Positions 55,249-64,000 of a stretch of DNA of 64,000 nucleotides are shown one piece after another. Under the pieces are notes generated by a model. It saw nothing but the letters and a program-made list of their open reading frames with translations, had not been told where the DNA came from and did not search any database. Both the position numbers and the translations under genes were made by a program. The DNA is from Leptospira terpstrae serovar Hualin str. LT 11-33 = ATCC 700639. Lineage in GTDB: Bacteria; Spirochaetota; Leptospiria; Leptospirales; Leptospiraceae. Each line of letters begins with the position of its first letter. Position 1 is the first letter of the stretch. The stretch lies in assembly GCF_000332495.1 (NCBI RefSeq), contig NZ_AOGW02000010.1, positions 558,001 to 622,000 on the forward strand, in the 5' to 3' direction.

Positions 55249-57449
55249 TGGATTTAACAGAGGTTATAGATGCCTATTTAGTTGAATCAGAAGAGTTTCT
55301 TCGTGATATGGAATCTATCCTTCTACGTACAGAAGTATCTATCCCTACCGATGAGGATCTGAACGCCATCTTTCGTGTGGTACATACGATTAAAGGTACA
55401 GCGGGTATGTTTGGTTTTGGCACTACAGTAAAATTTACACATGTAGTAGAAAATCTTTTGGACCAATTGAGGTCCCACGAAATTCCTTTCCAACCTGAAC
55501 TAACAGAAATTTTATTAAAAGCAAAAGACCATCTTTCCTATCTAGTAGCAGAAGAAACCAAAGGCAAAATTCCAGAGTCAAAAATTGTCTTTGGAAATCA
55601 AATTTTGGATTTAATGAAGCCATTCCAAAAATCGGATAGTGACAATATAGCGAAAAATCAAAACCCAAAAGACATACAAACTCCAAAACAAGATGTTAAT
55701 TTAAACAGCCCCCTTGAATCCGAAAATAATTATTCAAAACAAAAACAAGACTCTTCTATACCCGGTTATTTGATTTCTTTTCGGCCCAACAGAAACGTAT
55801 TTGCCCAAGGACTCGATCCCATCTCGTTTATCGGATACTTAAAGAAAATCGGAAAAATCCAAGCTTTAAAAACAATTGCAGAGACAATTCCAAACTCTGA
55901 TGAATTTGATCCCGAATCCTGTTATCTAGGTTTCGAAATCCATTTCGTGAGTGATTCCGATTTAGAAGCTGTTCGCAAAGTATTTAACTTCATTGAAAGT
56001 GATTCATTTTTACACATCCTCCCTCCTGGCTCAAACGTGGAAGATTTGGCCGACCTATCAGGTCAACTTCCAGAAGAAGAAATTTTACTCGGGAATATTT
56101 GGAAAGAAATCCAAATCCTAACCGATGCTACATTAATTAACTACTATGAAGAATTGAAAGTTCGTAAAACAGGGATTTCCAATTCCGCCATAAAAAGCCA
56201 AACTTCTGCATCCATCCCGGAACCAATACAGGAAACCGAGGAATCAAAAAATCCAACAAATACTCAGAAGGATCAAAATAAATCTTCAACAATTAAGGTA
56301 GATTCAAAACGAATTGATAAACTTATCAATCGTGTAGGAGAACTAGTCGTTTCCTGTGCCAATATGAACCAACTCATTGGTTCGATGGAGGATTCCAATC
56401 TACAAGAATCTTCCATGCTTGCCATGAGATTACTCAATGAAGTAAGAGAAATTTCACTAAAACTAAGAATGGTTCCTATCGGGGATACTTTTCAAAAATA
56501 TACAAGAACTGTTCGAGATTTAGGAAAAGATTTAGGTAAAGATATTAAACTGATAACAGAAGGTAATGAAACTGAACTTGATCGAAACATAGTAGATAAG
56601 TTAGGTGACCCGCTGACCCATTTAGTAAGAAATGCCTGCGATCATGGTTTAGAATCAACAGAAGAACGAATCAAAAAGGGAAAACCCAAACAAGGTACGA
56701 TCAAACTCAATGCATTCCATGAAGCGGGAAGTGTTGTTATAGAAATTACTGATGACGGGAATGGTATTCAAAAAGAAAAAGTTTGGCAAAAGGGAATTGA
56801 AAAAGGACTTGTTTCTGGACCTTTACCGGATGCAGAGGAAGATGTTTTTAAACTTCTTTTTCATCCTGGACTTTCTACTGCCTCGAAGGTAACCAATGTG
56901 TCAGGTCGGGGTGTAGGGCTTGATGTTGTTTTACAAAACATAGAATCTTTACGTGGAACGATTGCAGTCAAATCCACTCCGAACCAAGGAAGTTGTTTTA
57001 CGATTCGTCTACCTTTAACCCTTGCGATCATAGATGGTTTTTTAGTAGAGGTAGGCAAAAATCAATTCATCATTCCTATGGATATGGTTTTGGAATGCCT
57101 TCACTTTACAGACGAGAACAAAATGGACTCAAACCATTTCTTTGCTCTTCGAGGAAATTTGATACCTTTCCTACGTCTCAAAGATTATTACCCAACAGAA
57201 GATTCTGGAGAGAGTTCCCGTGAAAATATTGTCATTGTTCGGAACGGAGAAAAAAAGGCTGGAATCGTTGTAGAACGACTTCTCGGAGAATACCAAACGG
57301 TAATCAAACCGATGGGATCCGTATTCCGCCATGTAAAAGGTGTTAGTGGTTCAAGTATTTTAGGTGATGGAAATGTTGCACTCATTATAGACATTCCATC
57401 TCTATTCGAACGAACCATTGCAGTTGAAAACGAAAGATTATTAAAATGA
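55248..57449 (+). CDS. cheA: Chemotaxis histidine kinase CheA
   Basis: 733 aa. P1 HPt domain with phosphorylated His46 ([17 protein letters not shown]). Residues about 170-300 form a P2-like regulator-binding region ([26 protein letters not shown]). P3 dimerisation follows ([28 protein letters not shown]). The P4 ATPase has [17 protein letters not shown] and [11 protein letters not shown]. The P5 CheW-like domain ends the protein. It reads MCP signals and phosphorylates CheY and CheB. AAGGAAAG ribosome site; its start overlaps the STAS gene stop. Fully intact. Confidence 0.97.
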   Translation: MDLTEVIDAYLVESEEFLRDMESILLRTEVSIPTDEDLNAIFRVVHTIKGTAGMFGFGTTVKFTHVVENLLDQLRSHEIPFQPELTEILLKAKDHLSYLVAEETKGKIPESKIVFGNQILDLMKPFQKSDSDNIAKNQNPKDIQTPKQDVNLNSPLESENNYSKQKQDSSIPGYLISFRPNRNVFAQGLDPISFIGYLKKIGKIQALKTIAETIPNSDEFDPESCYLGFEIHFVSDSDLEAVRKVFNFIESDSFLHILPPGSNVEDLADLSGQLPEEEILLGNIWKEIQILTDATLINYYEELKVRKTGISNSAIKSQTSASIPEPIQETEESKNPTNTQKDQNKSSTIKVDSKRIDKLINRVGELVVSCANMNQLIGSMEDSNLQESSMLAMRLLNEVREISLKLRMVPIGDTFQKYTRTVRDLGKDLGKDIKLITEGNETELDRNIVDKLGDPLTHLVRNACDHGLESTEERIKKGKPKQGTIKLNAFHEAGSVVIEITDDGNGIQKEKVWQKGIEKGLVSGPLPDAEEDVFKLLFHPGLSTASKVTNVSGRGVGLDVVLQNIESLRGTIAVKSTPNQGSCFTIRLPLTLAIIDGFLVEVGKNQFIIPMDMVLECLHFTDENKMDSNHFFALRGNLIPFLRLKDYYPTEDSGESSRENIVIVRNGEKKAGIVVERLLGEYQTVIKPMGSVFRHVKGVSGSSILGDGNVALIIDIPSLFERTIAVENERLLK

Positions 57450-57459
57450 AGAGGATGAT

Positions 57460-60174
57460 ATGAAAAATGTAAAGATTAGCACAAAGCTGATAGGTTTTTT
57501 CCTTACGGGTCTACTATTTGTAATTTGGACTTCGTTTTATACTTGGGGAATGCTGAGTAAGTCGGGTATTTCGGAAGAAAAGACTAAGGTGCAACTTCAA
57601 AAAACAGAAAACCTAACTTCGGTTTGGAACTTAAGCCAATCCATACAATCCGATCTCTTCACTGCCCTACAATCACAGGAAATAGACAAAACATCTATTG
57701 CAAAAATCAAATATGATTTAGAAAAACTGAATTCTGCTTGGGAACAAATTACAAACCTCCCCAATTCTCCCGAAGAATCAGCCATCCTAAAAACAGCGAT
57801 AACACAGAAAGAAGAATACAGTGTTTTGGTTAAATCTTTTCTAAACGAACCTGACGATCTCACAAAAAAAGAACTCTTAAAGTCTACCCTTACGGAACTT
57901 TGGAAACCCTACTCTTTCTCTATTTCCAAATGGAACACTCTATTACAAAAAGAAAGTATATCTGAAATTGCCAAAGAAGATTCAAAACCGTTAGAAACAC
58001 TTTCTCCTTTTTTTCTCTCTGGTGCTGTCTTTCTAACGATCACCGCATTTTTACTTTTCCTTTTACTCAGACAAGTGGGAAAACCGCTCCAAGATGCGAT
58101 TCAAATCAAAACGGCATTGGATTGTGTATCTACCAATGTAATGATTTCTGATCTAGACTTAAATGTAGTTTATATGAATAAGGCGATTCATTCTATGTTT
58201 GGGAAATCGGAAGCGGATATCAAAACTCAAATTCGAAACTTTTCACTCAAAGATTTGATGGGAAGCAATATTGATAGTTACCATAAAGATCCAAGCCACC
58301 AAAGAAAACTTCTTGGTTCATTTACTTCAGAACACAAAACGAGCATTAAAATCGGGAACCGCGAATTCAATTTAATTGCAAACCCAATCATTACTAGTTC
58401 TGGCGAACGATTGGGTAGTGTTGTGGAATGGGCGGATGTAACAGAAGCGAATGCAAATTCAAAAGCCATCGAAAGATCTCAAGCAACCGTAGAATTCAAT
58501 ATGGATGGAAGTATTGTCACTGCGAACGAAAACTTTCTTACTCTTATGAATTATAGTATGAATGAAATCAAAGGGCAAAACCACAGGATCTTTCTCGAAA
58601 CACAAGAAGCAAATTCAGAAGCCTATCGTCAATTTTGGGCGGCGCTCAATCGTGGAGAATTTCAATCTGCTGAATACAAACGTATTGGTAAAAATGGAAA
58701 AGAAGTTTGGATCCAGGCGATTTATACTCCTATTATAGATGCAAACGGAAAACCATACAAAGTCATTAATTTTGCAACAGACATCACAGAAAATAAAAAA
58801 CAAGTAAGAGAGTTTATTGGTCAAATTGAAGCCATCAATAAGGCTCAAGCAACGATTGAATTCAATATGGATGGAACCATTATCACTGCAAATGATATCT
58901 TCTTAAAAACCATGGGCTACGGTTTACAAGAAGTTGCAGGAAAACACCATAGAATGTTTGTGGAACCTGCCATGGTCAATTCGGAAGATTACCGTCAGTT
59001 CTGGGCAGGTTTAAACCGAGGTGAATTTCAAACCTCAGAATATAGAAGGATTGGAAAAGGGGGAAAAATTGTATGGCTCCAAGCAACCTACAACCCCATC
59101 CTCGACTTAAATGGAAAACCTTACAAAGTCATAAAATTTGCCTCAGATATAACTGAACAAAAGAATGTAGCAATCGAAACGGCTCGAATTGTAGACGATT
59201 TAGTCATTGGACTTTCTGCTTTGGAGAATGGAGATTTAACACAACTCATTACCAATGAATATGATGGTGGGTTTGCAAAACTAAGAGATTCCTTTAACAA
59301 TACCTCTAAAAAACTTGTAGATATCATCAACGACGTAAGAACCAATACAGATGCTCTTGTCAATGCTGCTGACGAAGTGGCGTCCACAGCCAGTACACTT
59401 TCACAAGGTGCCAGTGAACAGGCGGCATCTGTAGAAGAAACTTCTGCTTCCTTAGAGGAAATGGGAGCCTCCATTGATCAAAATGCTGAAAATGCAAAAC
59501 AAACGGATACCATTGCCACTAAATCGGCAAAGGATGCAAAACAAGGTGGAGAAGCCGTAAAAAACACAGTTACAGCAATGAAGGAGATTGCGGACAAAAT
59601 ATCTATCATTGAAGATATCGCATACCAAACCAACTTACTGGCATTAAATGCAGCCATCGAAGCAGCAAGGGCCGGGGAACACGGAAAAGGATTTGCTGTA
59701 GTAGCTTCAGAAGTTAGAAAACTGGCAGAACGTTCACAAAAATCTGCTAATGAAATCGGAAGTTTAGCTGGAAGTTCTGTTCAAATTGCTGAATCTGCTG
59801 GAAAACTCATTGAAGAAATTGTTCCTGCCATCAATAAAACTGCGGACCTTGTCCAAGAGATAACTGCAGCAAGCCAAGAGCAGTCCTCAGGTGTCAATGA
59901 AGTCAATAAAGCAATGGGACAACTGGACCAAGTTTCTCAACAATCGGCAAGTGCTTCGGAAGAATTAGCAGCCATTGCAGAAGAACTCCAAGCCCAAGCA
60001 GAAAAACTTCTATCTTCTATTAGTTTTTTCAAACTGGGTAAACAAGCAAACTTCCAATCTGTTGTAGAATCCAAACATACAAAACCAGTAGCAAAACCTA
60101 CGGGCAGACTACAAACACCGAATGCCAGAAAAGCGGATCCGTCCGATGACAATGGCAAGTTTCAGAAGTATTAA
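57460..60174 (+). CDS. Methyl-accepting chemotaxis protein with three PAS domains
   Basis: 904 aa. Membrane helices at about 10-30 and 183-206 enclose a 150-residue periplasmic sensor. Three cytoplasmic PAS domains follow (about 215-335, 340-455 and 460-575). The second and third are tandem copies 122 codons apart ([14 protein letters not shown] versus [14 protein letters not shown]). There is a HAMP-like linker, then the signalling domain with the conserved hairpin [44 protein letters not shown]. The last residues (FQKY) lack the NWETF CheR tether. AGAGGA ribosome site, 10 bases after cheA. The PAS domains suggest redox or small-ligand sensing, as in Aer-type receptors. Confidence 0.95.
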   Translation: MKNVKISTKLIGFFLTGLLFVIWTSFYTWGMLSKSGISEEKTKVQLQKTENLTSVWNLSQSIQSDLFTALQSQEIDKTSIAKIKYDLEKLNSAWEQITNLPNSPEESAILKTAITQKEEYSVLVKSFLNEPDDLTKKELLKSTLTELWKPYSFSISKWNTLLQKESISEIAKEDSKPLETLSPFFLSGAVFLTITAFLLFLLLRQVGKPLQDAIQIKTALDCVSTNVMISDLDLNVVYMNKAIHSMFGKSEADIKTQIRNFSLKDLMGSNIDSYHKDPSHQRKLLGSFTSEHKTSIKIGNREFNLIANPIITSSGERLGSVVEWADVTEANANSKAIERSQATVEFNMDGSIVTANENFLTLMNYSMNEIKGQNHRIFLETQEANSEAYRQFWAALNRGEFQSAEYKRIGKNGKEVWIQAIYTPIIDANGKPYKVINFATDITENKKQVREFIGQIEAINKAQATIEFNMDGTIITANDIFLKTMGYGLQEVAGKHHRMFVEPAMVNSEDYRQFWAGLNRGEFQTSEYRRIGKGGKIVWLQATYNPILDLNGKPYKVIKFASDITEQKNVAIETARIVDDLVIGLSALENGDLTQLITNEYDGGFAKLRDSFNNTSKKLVDIINDVRTNTDALVNAADEVASTASTLSQGASEQAASVEETSASLEEMGASIDQNAENAKQTDTIATKSAKDAKQGGEAVKNTVTAMKEIADKISIIEDIAYQTNLLALNAAIEAARAGEHGKGFAVVASEVRKLAERSQKSANEIGSLAGSSVQIAESAGKLIEEIVPAINKTADLVQEITAASQEQSSGVNEVNKAMGQLDQVSQQSASASEELAAIAEELQAQAEKLLSSISFFKLGKQANFQSVVESKHTKPVAKPTGRLQTPNARKADPSDDNGKFQKY

Positions 60175-60188
60175 AGAAGGATACCTAT

Positions 60189-60665
60189 ATGCAGGAACTC
60201 CAATATTTAACTTTTTTAATTTCGGAAGAACTTTTCGGACTCGGAATCTTGTACATCAAAGAGATCATAGAATTTGAATCTGTGACCCATGTTCCGATGA
60301 TGCCAGAATACATTCCTGGTGTGATTAACCTCAGAGGGAATGTAGTACCAGTCATTGATCTCAATATGAGATTCTACAAAAAGAAAACGGAAACAAATCG
60401 TAAAACCTGTATCATCATTACAGAAATCAAGATGGAAAACGAAATCATAGATGTGGGTCTTCTTGTGGATGCGGTCAATGAAGTAGTCGATATTACTCCT
60501 GATTCCATTGAAGAACCACCTAGTTTTGGTTCGAAAATCCGATTGGATTTTATCCAAGGTCTTGGAAAATTAGAAAATAAATTTGTGATTATTCTGAAAG
60601 TGAACCAAATTCTGGAACTTTCGGAGTTACAAACGATCCAAGAAACATCGTCAAATGTGATGTGA
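60189..60665 (+). CDS. cheW: Chemotaxis coupling protein CheW
   Basis: 158 aa. The CheW fold is recognised by LTFLISEELFGLGILYIKEIIEFESVTHVPMMPEYIPGVINLRGNVVPVIDLNMRF, which carries the receptor- and CheA-binding Arg/Gly surface. Couples the preceding MCP to CheA. AAGGAT ribosome site. The stop shares one base with the cheD start. Confidence 0.96.
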   Translation: MQELQYLTFLISEELFGLGILYIKEIIEFESVTHVPMMPEYIPGVINLRGNVVPVIDLNMRFYKKKTETNRKTCIIITEIKMENEIIDVGLLVDAVNEVVDITPDSIEEPPSFGSKIRLDFIQGLGKLENKFVIILKVNQILELSELQTIQETSSNVM

Positions 60666-61153
60666 TGGATTCACCTAATGAAGTAGTAGATCGTTTTCTA
60701 AACCCTGGAGAAATTTTCTTCGGAGGTCCTGAATTTAGGGTCAAAACTTTACTTGGGTCCTGTGTATCTATTGTGTTATGGCATCCCAACCGTCATTTAG
60801 GTGGGATGTGTCATTACCTCCTCCCTACCCCGGCAGATCTGCATTCAGAAAAAACTCACAAATATGGAGTCGATGCAGTTGCTTTCTTTTTATCTGAAAT
60901 GAAAAAACGTAGATCACAGCCAAACGAATATTACGCGAAGGTATTTGGAGGATCCAATATGTTTCTGCATGAAGAACGAGAAATTTTAAAGGATAATTCC
61001 TCATTAAACGTTGGAGCTCGCAATGCAGAGTTTGCTAAAAAAATTCTAAAAGAAAATGAAATCAAAATTCTTTCCGAAGACCTTGGTGGAACATTATCAA
61101 GGAAAATATATTTTACTGTTTGGGACGGAGAAGTCTGGGTAGAGAAAAAATAG
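60665..61153 (+). CDS. cheD: Chemoreceptor glutamine deamidase CheD
   Basis: 162 aa. [26 protein letters not shown] contains catalytic Cys33 and His50; [14 protein letters not shown] and [13 protein letters not shown] are typical. CheD deamidates Gln residues on MCPs and helps CheY/CheC adaptation. I chose ATG 60665, overlapping the cheW TGA, over the GTG 3 bases earlier. Confidence 0.95.
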   Translation: MDSPNEVVDRFLNPGEIFFGGPEFRVKTLLGSCVSIVLWHPNRHLGGMCHYLLPTPADLHSEKTHKYGVDAVAFFLSEMKKRRSQPNEYYAKVFGGSNMFLHEEREILKDNSSLNVGARNAEFAKKILKENEIKILSEDLGGTLSRKIYFTVWDGEVWVEKK

Positions 61154-61157
61154 TTTT

Positions 61158-62210
61158 ATGAAAAAAATCAAAGTTTTTGTAATCGATGATTCTGCAGTCG
61201 TAAGACAAGTGTTAACTGAAATTTTCAAATCAGATTCCAATTTTGAATTTTTAGGTAGCGCTTCGGATCCTCTATTTGCATTAGATAAAATGAATAATAA
61301 TTGGCCTGATGTGATTGTCCTGGATATAGAGATGCCAAGAATGGATGGGTTATCGTTTTTAAAAAAAATCATGTCGGAAAGGCCTACTCCCGTTGTGATT
61401 TGTTCCACATTAACTACGGAAGGTTCGGATACTGCAATGTTTGCCATGAGTCTTGGTGCTTGTGATATCATTACAAAACCAAAAATCGGATTAAAAGATT
61501 TTTTAAATGAAAGCACAATTGAACTCACAGACGCGGTGATGGCAGCTGCCGCAGTATCTTTAAAAGCACTTCCCTCACTATCGAACCAAAAGCAGTTCAC
61601 AGTAAAACTAGATAAAAAACAAGATATCTCCCAACTACAAGCAACTGAAAAAATTGTTGCGATTGGAACCTCCACTGGGGGAACAATTGCCCTGGAAGAA
61701 GTCCTTACTAAACTGCCAAGAGACAAAACACCGGGCATTGTCATTGTCCAACATATGCCTGAAAAGTTTACAGAAACATTTGCCAAACGTTTGGATTCCA
61801 TTTGTGAAATCAGTGTCAGAGAAGCAAAAGATGGAGACCGAGTGGTTAGAGGATTGGCCCTCATTGCTCCAGGGAATCGCCATATGACTGTGAAACGTTC
61901 GGGAGCCCAATACTATGTAGAAATTACAGATGGTCCTCTCGTCAATCGCCACAGACCATCAGTGGACGTCCTATTTCGTTCTGTCGCAAGGCATGTGGGA
62001 AAAAATTCGAAAGGAATCATCATGACAGGGATGGGAGATGATGGGGCTTCTGGATTACTGGAAATGAAAGATGCGGGTGCTGATACCATAGCACAAAATG
62101 AAGAAACATCTGTTGTGTTTGGAATGCCAAAGGAAGCAATCAAGAGAGGAGGTGTAAACCACATCCTCCCCTTAACTGAAATTTACAAAACGATTGTGGG
62201 TTACGGTTAG
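61158..62210 (+). CDS. cheB: Chemotaxis methylesterase CheB
   Basis: 350 aa. N-terminal REC domain with Asp56 ([13 protein letters not shown]) and C-terminal methylesterase with catalytic Ser172 ([11 protein letters not shown]), the His in [12 protein letters not shown] and the Asp in [15 protein letters not shown]. It removes methyl groups from MCP glutamates when phosphorylated by CheA. Four bases after cheD. No cheR is in the window. Its stop abuts the convergent carboxylase stop. Confidence 0.96.
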   Translation: MKKIKVFVIDDSAVVRQVLTEIFKSDSNFEFLGSASDPLFALDKMNNNWPDVIVLDIEMPRMDGLSFLKKIMSERPTPVVICSTLTTEGSDTAMFAMSLGACDIITKPKIGLKDFLNESTIELTDAVMAAAAVSLKALPSLSNQKQFTVKLDKKQDISQLQATEKIVAIGTSTGGTIALEEVLTKLPRDKTPGIVIVQHMPEKFTETFAKRLDSICEISVREAKDGDRVVRGLALIAPGNRHMTVKRSGAQYYVEITDGPLVNRHRPSVDVLFRSVARHVGKNSKGIIMTGMGDDGASGLLEMKDAGADTIAQNEETSVVFGMPKEAIKRGGVNHILPLTEIYKTIVGYG

Positions 62211-62223
62211 TTAACCGAGACCC
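62198..62223. terminator. Hairpin spanning the cheB/carboxylase convergent stops
   Basis: CGGTT-AGTT-AACCG (62204-62217) with outer GGG/CCC (62198-62200, 62221-62223). Both stop codons lie in it. U-tracts are weak on both sides. Confidence 0.4.
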
Positions 62224-64000
62224 AACTCTTTCGTTACTTTTACTTTTCTTGCCCGAATGTCCTCAGGAGACTCTTCCTTCAAAATTTCATCCGGTTTGAT
62301 TTTAAAAATGGCTTGAGCTTTCGACACAATCTTTCCATCAGAATCTACCATTAGATTTTTAACAATGGTTCCGCTCACAGGAGCTAGAATTTTGTTAAAC
62401 ATCTTCATTACTTCAATGATGAAGAGAGGTTGTCCCGCTTGGAAATGGTCACCTTCATTGATCAATTGAGGTAGATTTGGTGCTTCTTTAGAATAGAACA
62501 TTCCACCCATTGGTGCCACAATTTCATCCCCAGACATTTTTGGTGGTGGGTTCAATGTTTTAATGTAGGCATCTCTTGTGTCTTTGTTTTTAAATTCATC
62601 CGGAACCACTCCGTCCAAATCAGCATTCACATCCAAACCAAAGAAATTGGATTTGATACCAATTTTTGGAAGGAGTAAAAGAGTCTCAAGACCTGCTTGG
62701 AATCCGTTATGGCTTGCAACCGATGCAGACCAAAGTTCATCCGAAATTGTTTTGGAAGGATTTTTACCCTTTGTTAATGCCTCAGACAAATCTTTCCAGG
62801 AACTAAGACCTGTGCGATTGGCCAATTCAGAATAGAATGCTTTTGCTTCTGTCAGAAGATTTGCATCATGATCCCAAATTTTTTCGGAGCTCGCTTTCTC
62901 TTCTGTCGTATCTAAGTTCAAATAGTAATACAACGAATCCAAAAATTGGATCGGGTTTTCAGAGAAAGTAATGTTACTTCCATTTCTAGTCCAAAGTTTG
63001 CCATCGAAGTAACCAAGAAAACCACCCAAAAGGTGTGGGTTCGCAAGAAGTCGCTCTAAAGGACGAATGACAAGAGTCATCTTTTTGTTTAAGATTTTTT
63101 TAAGCTCAGGATCTGCTGCTTTTGTTTTTTCGGTCCAAAGATACTCTAAATCTAGATCATTGATGATGGATTGTAAAGCACCGATTCCTGCAAGATAAGA
63201 AATCATAAACGCAGTAGATGGTTTGAACATAGCATCCTTACCCAAAATCCATTGGATGAGTCCGTAGTGAACAAGTAAGTTTGTTTCTAAGTTTTGGCCC
63301 CTAAGCTCAGTTTTGCGAAGTATGTTTCCTAAAATTTCTAAGTTTTCCGTTCTAGAGTTTCCATAAGAAACAATAAGAGCTACGTTAGAATCATAAGCCC
63401 CAGCTAGATTGTAATGAACAAAGGCACCTGTATCCGGGTTACGTGTACAAATTCCTTGGTCATCCCTAATCTCTTCAGGAAGGGAATTGGACCAGTTTTG
63501 GATGATTCCACCCGCATGTGGTTGGAGTGCACGGTTTGTTGCATTGATTCGAACTTCCGCTCCCGATACGTTTCTTACAATTCGCTCCGGTTTAGGAACC
63601 CTTGGACCATGAATCGAAAGAACAGCCATTGCTTCCACGAGGGAATCAATGTAAAAGAAATCATTTGGATCACTCGGATTGGTGAACTTCATTTTGTACA
63701 CCATCTCCGTCACACGGTGTTCCACCTGAATCCTTGTGTTTACTTCCATAAAGAAGAAACTATTTCCTTCCACAATACATTCAAAAGTAGAAACTGAATT
63801 CAAACGAATGGCTTTTCCAAACACTTCTGCTTGGTTTTCCATATCCTTTAAAGTTTGCACATCTTTGTCGAGAATGGCAGCTTTTTTGGAATTGGAAGAA
63901 CGAACTAAATCAGCTTCTTTTTGTAGTAACTCAACAGTTTGCGAAATCTCTAAAAGTTTTTGTTCGTGCATTTGTAAGGAACAATCACGTCCACCAAGGG
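62211..64000 (-). CDS. Biotin carboxylase / biotin carrier fusion, 3' portion (partial)
   Basis: At least 595 aa; the reading frame continues past the window edge, since residues before the first internal Met read GGRDCSLQ, the biotin carboxylase motif. FFMEVNTRIQVEHRVTEM is the ATP-grasp catalytic Glu/Asn/Arg loop. The central 300 residues are unusual helical sequence without a clear carboxyltransferase. The C-terminus is a biotinyl domain with biotin lysine in FIIEVMKMFNKIL. This looks like the alpha subunit of an acyl-CoA carboxylase (acetyl- or propionyl-CoA type). The carboxyltransferase partner must lie outside. Confidence 0.88.
   Translation of the reverse strand, partial: LGGRDCSLQMHEQKLLEISQTVELLQKEADLVRSSNSKKAAILDKDVQTLKDMENQAEVFGKAIRLNSVSTFECIVEGNSFFFMEVNTRIQVEHRVTEMVYKMKFTNPSDPNDFFYIDSLVEAMAVLSIHGPRVPKPERIVRNVSGAEVRINATNRALQPHAGGIIQNWSNSLPEEIRDDQGICTRNPDTGAFVHYNLAGAYDSNVALIVSYGNSRTENLEILGNILRKTELRGQNLETNLLVHYGLIQWILGKDAMFKPSTAFMISYLAGIGALQSIINDLDLEYLWTEKTKAADPELKKILNKKMTLVIRPLERLLANPHLLGGFLGYFDGKLWTRNGSNITFSENPIQFLDSLYYYLNLDTTEEKASSEKIWDHDANLLTEAKAFYSELANRTGLSSWKDLSEALTKGKNPSKTISDELWSASVASHNGFQAGLETLLLLPKIGIKSNFFGLDVNADLDGVVPDEFKNKDTRDAYIKTLNPPPKMSGDEIVAPMGGMFYSKEAPNLPQLINEGDHFQAGQPLFIIEVMKMFNKILAPVSGTIVKNLMVDSDGKIVSKAQAIFKIKPDEILKEESPEDIRARKVKVTKELGLG

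Overview
The window is a compact, AT-rich, almost entirely coding piece of a spirochaete chromosome, and the genus is very likely Leptospira. The evidence is: leptospiral-type endoflagellar genes (fliM, fliN, flaB and a probable fcpB sheath gene); the metY-metX-metW transsulfhydrylation cluster (metY and metX were characterised in L. meyeri); a SemiSWEET almost identical, from memory, to the crystallised L. biflexa protein; and several exported or lipoprotein genes of a type I associate with this genus. The SemiSWEET similarity points to the saprophytic, L. biflexa-like part of the genus. I see no phage, IS element, transposase or CRISPR array.

Layout. (1) 1-9.5 kb, minus strand: exbB-exbD-bamA-uvrD-exported protein-cysQ-glycosyltransferase as one tightly packed unit, preceded by recN with its own promoter and palindrome. 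(2) 9.6-11.3 kb, plus: a cNMP-binding/patatin phospholipase. (3) 11.3-19.9 kb, minus: a long run of overlapping or nearly overlapping genes (glycosyltransferase, unknown, gmhA, lone ABC ATPase, FHA membrane protein, lipoprotein, leuC, leuD, FKBP, divergent cysteine-synthase-like enzyme). (4) 20-27 kb: O-antigen ligase, tRNA-Leu and tRNA-Cys, guaA, the queF-SemiSWEET-ferredoxin operon, and a LysR regulator divergent from a DJ-1-type protein. (5) 27-34 kb, minus: a nucleotide-pyrophosphatase-like enzyme, then a unit of haem-binding protein, argH, cyclophilin, two unknowns and fliM. (6) 34-41.6 kb: an NfeD-like protein plus two SPFH proteins, RNHCP and GNAT proteins, fliN, an AAA ATPase, the probable fcpB with a sigma-28-like promoter, a zinc-ribbon protein and rsmE. 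(7) 41.6-49.2 kb: an outer-membrane barrel, metY-metX-metW, a DUF1566-type lipoprotein, a 470-base non-coding region, and ilvA with a possible leader-peptide attenuator. (8) 49.5-62.2 kb: flaB, then ispH running without a gap into a complete chemotaxis operon (histidine kinase, REC-ATPase hybrid, CheY, STAS, CheA, MCP, CheW, CheD, CheB). (9) 62.2-64 kb, minus: the 3' part of a biotin carboxylase/biotin-carrier fusion.

The strongest themes are envelope biogenesis (BamA, ExbBD, gmhA, glycosyltransferases, O-antigen ligase), endoflagellar motility and chemotaxis, and amino-acid synthesis (leuCD, argH, metYXW, ilvA). I found no clearly new multi-gene defence or mobile system. The most unusual signals are non-coding: a GC-rich structured element at 47.57-47.69 kb; a Leu/Ile-rich leader ORF with competing hairpins upstream of ilvA; a sigma-28-type promoter before fcpB; a perfect dyad set between the -35 and -10 of recN; and inverted repeats between metY and the divergent barrel gene. 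Several plus-strand terminator-like hairpins fall inside the last codons of a convergent gene. Among the proteins, a cysteine-synthase paralogue has lost a hallmark substrate-loop motif.
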